Position numbers and translations under genes: made by a program. DNA of 23,453 nucleotides, from assembly GCA_964342675.1 (NCBI GenBank), contig CAYFFR010000023.1, positions 1 through 23,453 of the forward strand, read 5' to 3'. This document shows positions 1-6,634 of the stretch, one piece after another (position 1 is the first letter of the stretch; each line of letters starts with the position of its first letter). The notes beneath the pieces are model-generated. The model did not search any database, was not told the origin of the DNA, and was given only the letters and a program-made list of their open reading frames with translations. The stretch is from MED-G82 sp964342675. Lineage in GTDB: Bacteria; Pseudomonadota; Gammaproteobacteria; Magnimaribacterales; D2472.

Positions 1-1240
1 CTGATTGAACATATCCTGCCAATCCGTAAGGAGTATCATTAGCTATTTCAACTGCCTCATCTTCATCCTCATATTTTAGAATAGATAATACAGGTCCAAA
101 GATTTCTTCTCTTGCGATAGTCATGTCATTTGTAACATCTGAAAATATAGTGGGTTGGATATAAAAACCTTTTTCTTGATTACTGGGTAACTCGGGACCA
201 CCTGTAACCAATTTTGCACCTTCATCTATGCCAACCTGAATGAGTCTCTTCACTTTGTCATATTGAGTCTTATTAGAAATAGGTCCGATTCTGACACCCT
301 CTTCTTCAGGTGACCCAACTACAGTTGATTCAGCAACAGTTTTAGCAATTTCTACTGCCTTATCATATTGTGATGAATGTACCAACATTCTCGTGGGAGC
401 ATTGCAGGATTGACCACTATTTAAGAAACAATGACTAACTCCAGATGAAACCGCTTTTTCAAGATCAGCATCTTTTAAGATGATATTAGCAGATTTGCCT
501 CCTAACTCCTGTGCTACCCTCTTGACTGATGGTGCTGAAGCTTGTGCAACAGCTATTCCTGCTCTAGTAGACCCTGTAAAATGCATCATATCAACTTCTG
601 GATGCTCTGATAGAGCAGCACCAACTATGGGTCCATACCCATTAACTAGATTAAAGACACCTGATGGTAAATCTGATTTCTCAAAGATTTCAGCAAGTTT
701 AATAGCACAAAATGGAGATATCTCACTTGGCTTCAATACCATAGTACAACCAGCAGCAATAGCAGAAGCAGTTTTAGTGCTCATTTGGTTCATTGGCCAA
801 TTCCAAGGAGTGATCATGCCAATAATACCTATAGGCTCTTTTCTTAAAAGATAATCATTTTCTTTTGTTTCAAATTCAAAGCCCTTTAATACTTCTAAAG
901 TATCTTTAAAATGGGACAGCCCTGAAGTAACTTGGGCTATTTTAGATAACCATAATGGTGCGCCCATCTCTTCTGAAATAATCTCTGCTAGCTCTTCAGA
1001 GGACTCTTCATAGTTGGTAATAATTGATTCTAAAATGGCTATTCTTTCATCTTTGGAAGATCGGCTAAAATCTGGAAAGGTTTCACTAGCTGCTTTAACT
1101 GCTAAATCAATATCCTCTTTTGTTCCTGAAGCAACGGTGCCAATAATTTCTTCTGTTGAAGGATTTTGAACTTCAATTACCTCAGCAGATTTAGGATCAA
1201 CCCACTGACCATTAATAAAAAACTTATTTTTTTCTTTCAT
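1..1240 (-). CDS. Aldehyde dehydrogenase family protein (3' end outside window)
   Basis: NAD(P)-dependent oxidation of an aldehyde to its carboxylate is the family reaction; the substrate cannot be read from sequence. The frame is open from an ATG at 1240 to the window edge, giving 413 residues of a family usually about 470-500 long, so only the C-terminal end is missing. Seen in the translation: the start MKEKNKFFINGQWV, the cofactor-site segment ITPWNWPMNQ, FTGST, the general-base Glu245 in QELGGKS, and the nucleophile Cys279 in NSGQSCNAP. The C-terminal EEIFGPVLSI segment is also present. It reads in the same direction as the eight-gene glycan operon upstream but is separated by 74 nt that hold a strong promoter, so it is probably transcribed separately. 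The intact catalytic residues argue for an active enzyme. Confidence 0.93.
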   Translation of the reverse strand, partial: MKEKNKFFINGQWVDPKSAEVIEVQNPSTEEIIGTVASGTKEDIDLAVKAASETFPDFSRSSKDERIAILESIITNYEESSEELAEIISEEMGAPLWLSKIAQVTSGLSHFKDTLEVLKGFEFETKENDYLLRKEPIGIIGMITPWNWPMNQMSTKTASAIAAGCTMVLKPSEISPFCAIKLAEIFEKSDLPSGVFNLVNGYGPIVGAALSEHPEVDMMHFTGSTRAGIAVAQASAPSVKRVAQELGGKSANIILKDADLEKAVSSGVSHCFLNSGQSCNAPTRMLVHSSQYDKAVEIAKTVAESTVVGSPEEEGVRIGPISNKTQYDKVKRLIQVGIDEGAKLVTGGPELPSNQEKGFYIQPTIFSDVTNDMTIAREEIFGPVLSILKYEDEDEAVEIANDTPYGLAGYVQS

Positions 1241-1266
1241 AACTCTTAACCTAATTTGAAAAAACG

Positions 1267-1296
1267 ATTATACATAAAGAAATTGATTTTCTACAA
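1267..1296 (-). promoter_or_regulatory. Sigma-70-type promoter of the aldehyde dehydrogenase gene
   Basis: Reading the minus strand, a TTGTAG -35 box (1291-1296) is followed by an 18-nt spacer and a perfect TATAAT -10 box (1267-1272). Transcription would start near 1260, giving a leader of about 20 nt with AGG and AAGAG purine stretches before the ATG at 1240. It lies in the 74-nt gap after the ELM1-family gene. Confidence 0.65.
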
Positions 1297-1314
1297 AACT
1301 AGCTGAGGTATTTA

Positions 1315-2310
1315 TTAAGATATCCGATCTGTAATTTTTTGCTTTAGTTCTTTGCGAAAAGAATCAACCAAATCTCTGCTATTAGGTCTTGCTGATATAT
1401 CAAATTGCTCTATTGACATTCTATTTATTAGTCCTAAAGATTGATACTTTTCAATATGGTGTGAATATCTGCGTGGTGTATTGATATTGCTTGGATATAA
1501 CGTAGTTACAGGTCGCCCACTAGAAATGGCTTCTGAAATCATCATCGCGCTATCTTCTGTCACAAATATATGTGATGCGGAACCAAATAGTGAGGATAAT
1601 TCTAGGTCATGGGCGCCCATATGAAACCAAGCAGACTTAGATGATAAGCAGTTAGTTAGAGCTTGTATCAGCATAGATTCAATCTTAGGGTCAGTTCTCC
1701 TTGATGTAACTAAAATACATTTTTGATTATTTGTATGAGATATGGTTTTGATGTTCTCAATAAACTTGTTCCATTCAGTTAATGAGTATTGGTAGCCTAT
1801 GCCCTTACCTCCAATACAAAATAAAGGCTCTAAATCATCGTTTATAAAGCCCATATCACATAGCTCAGGGGAGTACTTATTGGGTGTAATTGCGGCTTCA
1901 ATATTACTATCTTTTGAATAATATTGCTCAGATGTTACTAACGCATTAAATAAATCAGAATCTAGCCCTCTAGGTGATCCCATCTGAATAACATCTATAC
2001 CATACAGAAACTTTATAGCTGCACTTACGGGTGCAGTATTTCCTCCTGAAGCTATTAATAAATCAACACCATCTAATTTCATTGGTAAATAATAAGACAA
2101 TATTTTCTTAGCGTTTGACGGTGTTAATGCTTTTGCAGAACGTCTTGATAAAAAACGAATGATAGATCTAAGAAAAGGGAATCTAAGTTTGAGATCATGA
2201 ACATCTAATGTGTAATCATTAGGTTTATAAATTAAATGGAGGATGCCAAACGATTGATTGTAGTGACCTGGAATAGTATCACTCAGTATCAAAATGTTCT
2301 TTTTGTTCAC
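1315..2310 (-). CDS. ELM1/DUF1022-family GT-B-like protein, possible glycosyltransferase
   Basis: This 331-residue protein resembles the mitochondrial fission ELM1 family (DUF1022), whose bacterial members have a GT-B-like fold and are often found near LPS genes; no biochemical role is firmly established. Family-like segments are SDTIPGHYNQS (residues 10-20), the glycine-rich GGNT (89-92), and near the C-terminus VTEDSAMMISEAISSGRPV, which resembles the nucleotide-sugar-binding part of GT-B enzymes. The start is GTG at 2310; its G is shared with the TAG stop of the KdsB-like gene (TAGTG), so translation is probably coupled. It is the last gene of the operon. Given the CMP-sugar synthetase directly upstream, I infer that it may transfer the CMP-activated sugar, but no catalytic residue proves this. 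Confidence 0.75.
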   Translation of the reverse strand: MNKKNILILSDTIPGHYNQSFGILHLIYKPNDYTLDVHDLKLRFPFLRSIIRFLSRRSAKALTPSNAKKILSYYLPMKLDGVDLLIASGGNTAPVSAAIKFLYGIDVIQMGSPRGLDSDLFNALVTSEQYYSKDSNIEAAITPNKYSPELCDMGFINDDLEPLFCIGGKGIGYQYSLTEWNKFIENIKTISHTNNQKCILVTSRRTDPKIESMLIQALTNCLSSKSAWFHMGAHDLELSSLFGSASHIFVTEDSAMMISEAISSGRPVTTLYPSNINTPRRYSHHIEKYQSLGLINRMSIEQFDISARPNSRDLVDSFRKELKQKITDRIS

Positions 2311-3074
2311 TATTCAGATATGTTGTTATATTTGCTTAACAGATCATCTTGATCCATTAAAGCTTGTGCAATCTCTAAATCTTCAGGTCTATCAACGCCA
2401 ACAATTGAATAATTAGCAACCAGGGCTTGAATGTCTATATCATTCTCTAAAAATCTCATCATATCAATGGATTCAATAATTTCTAGCGCTGTAGGCTCCA
2501 ACTCTTTATAGAGCCTTAATGCGTTCGAAGAAAATGCTATCATCCCTAACTGCCTGTAGAATTTATTAGCGTTATGAGGAATTCTCGCTCTTGAAAAAGT
2601 TAGTACTTTTAAATCCTTATCTAAAACAACTTTTACAATGTCCTTATTGTCTGCTTCAGATTTTTTAATTTCATAAATTAAATTAATAACTTCACTCTGT
2701 CGTAGCTTAAAAGTATCTATCAGCAAATCGATATCATCTGGATGTACCTGAGGTTCATCTCCCTGTATTAATATGACATGAGAATAAGATTTGCCTTGGC
2801 TTTCTAGGATAGTAAGTGTTTCTTCAGCTCTGTCAGTAGCTCTCTCATGATCTGGTGAAGTTTTAATGGCTGGTATATTATTCTGATTACACCAGTCTAA
2901 AATCTCTAAATTTGGTGAAGAGATAACAACATCATTGCACTGTGACATGATAGATCTAAAGTAACAGTGACCAATCATCGGGATGCCATGAATAAGCTCA
3001 AGTGGCTTGCCTGGGAATCGTGAAGATTCCATTCGTGCTGGTATGACTCCCAGGATATTGTCTCGTTTATTCAA
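2310..3074 (-). CDS. KdsB-like CMP-sugar (3-deoxy-ulosonate) cytidylyltransferase
   Basis: Likely activates a 2-keto-3-deoxy sugar acid with CTP to a CMP-sugar, as KdsB does for KDO. At 254 residues it has the usual family length. Motifs in order are the nucleotide-binding IPARMESSRFPGKP (11-24), HERATDR (76-82) at the place of the substrate-binding H-x-x-G-T-x-R segment of KdsB, the Mg-site Asp in QGDEPQV (104-110), and a C-terminal VDRPEDLE matching the VDTPEDLE of KdsB. The altered substrate segment suggests a donor other than plain KDO. The only standard start between an in-frame TAG and the conserved motif is TTG at 3074. It overlaps the upstream aldolase gene by 8 nt and the downstream gene by 1 nt. 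No KdsA or KdsC homologue is in the window. Confidence 0.85.
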   Translation of the reverse strand: MNKRDNILGVIPARMESSRFPGKPLELIHGIPMIGHCYFRSIMSQCNDVVISSPNLEILDWCNQNNIPAIKTSPDHERATDRAEETLTILESQGKSYSHVILIQGDEPQVHPDDIDLLIDTFKLRQSEVINLIYEIKKSEADNKDIVKVVLDKDLKVLTFSRARIPHNANKFYRQLGMIAFSSNALRLYKELEPTALEIIESIDMMRFLENDIDIQALVANYSIVGVDRPEDLEIAQALMDQDDLLSKYNNISE

Positions 3075-3801
3075 AAGGCTTTCTAGCTATAACGTCAATC
3101 ATTCTAAAATCAACACTGAAAGCAATCATAGAATAGCCTTGTTCTTTAAGAGCAGATAATTCATCAATCTCAGGTTCGACTAAATGATAGCCACAATGAA
3201 TACCTTTATCTTTTGCGGCTTGCATTACCTTCGCTTCAGAGTTTTTGAAGAGATCTGAAGTAAAATTGCCTGGATCATTTAAGCTAGCAGACAAATCGTA
3301 AGGACCAATAAAATAGCCATTGATTGGTAAAGAAAAGATCTCATTTATATTTTTGATAGCTGCGCTAGATTCAATTTGGAAATAAACTTCTACATCATCC
3401 GCTAGTTCATTTATATAGTTATCTCTTAAAGCTTTAACTCCATAGCCTTGTGCTCGAGATAGGCCCATCCCCCTTTTGCCTTTTGGAGGATAAAAACAGC
3501 TCTCCAAAATATTAGATCCTTGTGCCTTAGTCTCAACCATTGGTGCAATAATGCCCCTAGCACCAGCATCCAAGACTCTCTTAATTTGTGAGGAGCTATG
3601 GTCCGATAATCTAACAAGTGGCTTTGATCCAGCTAAATCTATAACTCTTATTAAATCTGCAGCGGTCTCTATACCTATTGCAGTATGCTCTAAATCAACA
3701 ACAACCCATTCATAACCAGCTTTAGCTAAAATTTCAGCTAGAGCATTATCTGGTATTGATATCCAGGTTCCGATTGAAAATTTTATTTCACTCATCGTCA
3801 T
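3067..3801 (-). CDS. HpcH/HpaI-family aldolase
   Basis: Class II, metal-dependent pyruvate aldolase family; members cleave or form 4-hydroxy-2-oxo acids from pyruvate plus an aldehyde. At 244 residues it is near the usual 250-260. Residues that match HpaI are Asp36, Glu38 and His39 in VDLEH, Arg64 in LVRL, the APMVET strand (86-91), metal ligand Glu144 in QIES, and Asp169 in GPYDLSASL. The catalytic set therefore looks complete. The start is ATG at 3801, sharing its A with the upstream TAA (TAATG); a second ATG two codons in (3795) is possible. Its place between a 2-hydroxyacid dehydrogenase and a CMP-sugar synthetase gene suggests biosynthesis of a 3-deoxy-2-ulosonic acid rather than breakdown of aromatic intermediates. 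That role is inference. Confidence 0.85.
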   Translation of the reverse strand: MTMSEIKFSIGTWISIPDNALAEILAKAGYEWVVVDLEHTAIGIETAADLIRVIDLAGSKPLVRLSDHSSSQIKRVLDAGARGIIAPMVETKAQGSNILESCFYPPKGKRGMGLSRAQGYGVKALRDNYINELADDVEVYFQIESSAAIKNINEIFSLPINGYFIGPYDLSASLNDPGNFTSDLFKNSEAKVMQAAKDKGIHCGYHLVEPEIDELSALKEQGYSMIAFSVDFRMIDVIARKPFE

Positions 3802-4727
3802 TAATTTAAACCTTTTATAGCTGCTAGACCCATAGCCATAATGCCTTCTTCAGTTAAACTGGCTCTATGTGATGTAGCAAAAAAGTTATTTAGTTCCAAT
3901 AAAGGACTATTAAAGCATGGCTCTTCTTCAAAAACATCAAAACATGCAAAAGCTTTTTTATTTTTATTTAAGAAAGTATGCAATGCTGATTCATCAACAA
4001 TTCCTCCTCTAGAAGAATTGACTATGCAAACGTTTGATTTCATATAAGAAAATTCCTTAGAAGAAATCATATGAGAGGTATCATCACTCAAAGGTATATG
4101 AATGGAAATGACATCAGATTCACTTATAGTTTCTTCTAAAGAAGCTTGAGTTAGGTTGGAATAAAATGTCTTTAATTGCTTTTTATCAAACTCTTCCTTA
4201 TCAAAAATTTTAATTGATACATTAAAAGGCACTAGAAGTTTTAATAATTTTTTTCCAATATTACCAAAGCCTAAGATTGCAATATTTTTTTTATACAGAT
4301 CTAGCCCCTGTTCTTGTGACCAAACCTTATCCAGAATCTCTGTTTTATTGTTATGGATTTTTCTTAAAGATAAAAGTATTTGCATGAGAGTGAACTCTGC
4401 AACTGTCTGGCTATTAGAGCCTGGAGTAAAGCTAACACTGATATTAAATTTCTTACAATCCTCAAGATTTATATTATTTAAACCCACTCCATATTTGCTG
4501 ATTAGCTTTAATTCAGGTAATTTTTCTAAAATCTTCTTATCGATTACTTCGAGACCAATAATTGCCTTGTTGGCACCTTGTAGGAATTCCACAAGCTGAT
4601 CCTCAGATAAGTTATTACCTGATTTATTCAGCCTAACCTCTGGGTAGATCTCTTGTAAAATGGATACTAGCTTTTCATTCTTAGAAAAGGATCGAGAAGT
4701 TACACAGATAATATCTTTACTTGTCAT
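3801..4727 (-). CDS. D-isomer-specific 2-hydroxyacid dehydrogenase (SerA/PGDH-like)
   Basis: NAD-dependent interconversion of a 2-hydroxyacid and a 2-keto acid. The 308 residues show the two-domain family: KYGVGLNNI (78-86) in the substrate domain, Rossmann motif GFGNIG (153-158), catalytic Arg240 in NSSRGGIVDE, Glu269 in DVFEEEP, and His287 in ATSHRAS, in place of the more usual PH-(I/V)-(A/G)-G. It lacks the C-terminal regulatory ACT domain of full-length SerA. It starts with ATG at 4727, overlapping the upstream phosphatase stop in an ATGA. The operon context suggests it acts on a sugar acid or three- or four-carbon hydroxyacid feeding the neighbouring aldolase, not on housekeeping serine synthesis; the substrate is unknown. 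Confidence 0.88.
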   Translation of the reverse strand: MTSKDIICVTSRSFSKNEKLVSILQEIYPEVRLNKSGNNLSEDQLVEFLQGANKAIIGLEVIDKKILEKLPELKLISKYGVGLNNINLEDCKKFNISVSFTPGSNSQTVAEFTLMQILLSLRKIHNNKTEILDKVWSQEQGLDLYKKNIAILGFGNIGKKLLKLLVPFNVSIKIFDKEEFDKKQLKTFYSNLTQASLEETISESDVISIHIPLSDDTSHMISSKEFSYMKSNVCIVNSSRGGIVDESALHTFLNKNKKAFACFDVFEEEPCFNSPLLELNNFFATSHRASLTEEGIMAMGLAAIKGLN

Positions 4728-5476
4728 TTATGCTCATTTGAGGGGATAAAACCATTTGAAAATATTGCATTTACCTTATGGTCTCCTAACTTATCTAAAA
4801 TGATAGAGCCTCCTGCTGCTCTAACAATAGCAGCTCCAGCAGCTACATCCCAAATATAAATTCCTAATTCTTTATAACATTCTGCTTTGCCAGAAGCTAC
4901 ATATGTTGAGGCCATCGCTGCCGATCCAATCATTCTAACTTTTTTCCATAGCTGAAAATCATTAATCATATTCTGAAACTCTTTATCGGTATAGTGGGTT
5001 TTTGCTGGTATACCTGTGACTAGTGTTCCGAACTGCGAAGAATTTATATTTGATACATTAATAGTCTCATCATTTTTTATAGCTGTGCTTCCCTCATATC
5101 CTAAATATAGATCATCATTTAAGAAATCAAAAATGGTTCCTAGCACAGGATCCTCATCATGAACAAGACCTATTGATACACAACAGATAGGAATGCCTCT
5201 GTAAAAGTTTGAAGTTCCATCCAGAGGATCAACAACCCAATAAGTTTCTGCTATATGCTCTGAATCTGCGGATTCTTCAGCAAGTATAGGATGGTCACTT
5301 TCATTTGATAAAATATCCTTGATTATATCTTCAGCGTCTTGATCAATTTTTAACTTAATATCTCTCCCTTTGTTCAATAAGACTTCTTGCTTTTGAGAGC
5401 TTGATTCAAGAAGAAATTTACCTGCCTCTTTTGCGGCTCTGACTGCTATAGCTGCCATTTCTTGTAAATTAATCAT
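4724..5476 (-). CDS. Inositol-monophosphatase-family sugar phosphatase
   Basis: Mg-dependent phosphomonoesterase family (inositol monophosphatase, FBPase, CysQ). The 250 residues carry the diagnostic metal sites: Glu67 in LAEES, Asp83 and Asp86 in WVVDPLDGTSNF (80-91), and Asp210 in IWDVAAG (209-214), followed by the expected AAGG turn. Length is typical. The start is ATG at 5476 with no clear ribosome-binding site; it follows the PQQ-dehydrogenase gene by 12 nt and overlaps the next gene by 4 nt. In this operon it could remove the phosphate from a phosphorylated sugar acid before CMP activation, the step done by KdsC in the KDO pathway. Specificity cannot be read from sequence; 3'-nucleotidase (CysQ-like) or histidinol-phosphatase roles remain possible. 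Confidence 0.88.
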   Translation of the reverse strand: MINLQEMAAIAVRAAKEAGKFLLESSSQKQEVLLNKGRDIKLKIDQDAEDIIKDILSNESDHPILAEESADSEHIAETYWVVDPLDGTSNFYRGIPICCVSIGLVHDEDPVLGTIFDFLNDDLYLGYEGSTAIKNDETINVSNINSSQFGTLVTGIPAKTHYTDKEFQNMINDFQLWKKVRMIGSAAMASTYVASGKAECYKELGIYIWDVAAGAAIVRAAGGSIILDKLGDHKVNAIFSNGFIPSNEHK

Positions 5477-5488
5477 AATGCAATGCTA

Positions 5489-6634
5489 TTAAGGGTTTGC
5501 TGGGATGACTCGATAAATATTGCCTGATTTATCATCTGAAATAAGCAAGCTGCCATCATTCATTACATATGGTGCGCCAGGTCTGCCCCAAGCTTTCTCA
5601 TTATCAAGAAAGCCTGTTAAAAAATCTTCAACTCCGATTATGCTTCCCTGGCTATCAAATTGAACATTGATAACTTTATAGCCAACTTTTTTAGATCTAT
5701 TCCATGAGCCATGCAAAGTAATAAATGCTGAATTAAGATATTTATTAGGAAATAAATCCTTATCATAGAATGCCATTCCAGTTGGAGCGACATGAGCACC
5801 TAATTCTAGCAGTGGTTTTTTCACAGCATAACCATGCTCAATATGGCCAAAGTCTGGGTCTATAACATCAGTTGCATGCAAGTAGGGAAAGCCAAAAAAT
5901 TCGCCTTCAAAATCAAGCCTGTTCAATTCGCAAGATGGTATATCATCTCCCATCCAATCTCTGCCATTATCAGTGAAGTAAAGCTTGCCATCGACTGGGC
6001 TCCAATCAAAACCAACGCTATTTCTTACTCCTCTAGCTAGTATTTTTAGCACTTGATTATTCTCTATTTTGAGAATTGTTGAATATCTATCATCGTCTTT
6101 AATACATACATTACAAGGAGCTCCAACATTTAAATATATGTCGCCTTCGATATCTACCATTAGCCATTTATATCCATGCCATGAATCTTTAGGTAAGCCA
6201 TCAAACACAAGAGCTTTTGTTGGATATTCGGTCTTATTGGTATCTAACCATTCATCTATATCCTTTATCTTCCAAATCTTATCAACTTCACTAAAAAATA
6301 AGTCTCCTTGATGAAATGCTACTCCTGAAGATAAATACAGATTGTTAGCTATGATGCGCTTAGAGTCTACTTTTCCATTCCTGTCTGTATCTTTAATGGC
6401 GTAAATAACTCCTTTTGCATCTCTTGATTTAGATGCTACAAATATCCAACCATTTGCACTCTCAGCCATTTGACGTGGCCTATCTAGGTTCTTAGCGAAA
6501 AGATCAACAACAAAACCATCTGGAGCAATAATTTTTGATATCGCATTATCGCTTTGTACATAAAAAGAACAAAATAAAAACGAAAAAGATAGATACTTAA
6601 GTGCTTGCTTTATCATTATTAAATCCAGAAACAT
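5489..6634 (-). CDS. Secreted PQQ-dependent sorbosone dehydrogenase-family protein
   Basis: A six-bladed beta-propeller sugar dehydrogenase relative (glucose/sorbosone dehydrogenase family), expected in the periplasm, where members oxidise aldoses or alcohols with PQQ. Seen: an N-terminal hydrophobic stretch consistent with a signal peptide, then RPRQMAES, the Cys pair in NVGAPCNVC, RNSVGFDW, FTDNGRDWMGDD and the late HVAPTGMAFYD and TLHGSWNRSKKVGY signatures typical of sorbosone dehydrogenase-like proteins. The total of 381 residues fits. Two starts are possible, ATG at 6634 or ATG at 6616 (MIKQ); both overlap the end of the upstream dehydratase gene (by 38 or 20 nt), and the later start gives a more ordinary signal peptide. 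It is an odd member of a glycan-synthesis operon, since it would act outside the cytoplasm. Confidence 0.87.
   Translation of the reverse strand: MFLDLIMIKQALKYLSFSFLFCSFYVQSDNAISKIIAPDGFVVDLFAKNLDRPRQMAESANGWIFVASKSRDAKGVIYAIKDTDRNGKVDSKRIIANNLYLSSGVAFHQGDLFFSEVDKIWKIKDIDEWLDTNKTEYPTKALVFDGLPKDSWHGYKWLMVDIEGDIYLNVGAPCNVCIKDDDRYSTILKIENNQVLKILARGVRNSVGFDWSPVDGKLYFTDNGRDWMGDDIPSCELNRLDFEGEFFGFPYLHATDVIDPDFGHIEHGYAVKKPLLELGAHVAPTGMAFYDKDLFPNKYLNSAFITLHGSWNRSKKVGYKVINVQFDSQGSIIGVEDFLTGFLDNEKAWGRPGAPYVMNDGSLLISDDKSGNIYRVIPANP

Noticed and set aside
480..854. Plus-strand open frame of 124 codons
   Set aside because: It is the reverse strand of the aldehyde dehydrogenase gene, whose catalytic motifs are intact; the plus-strand translation has no recognisable features.
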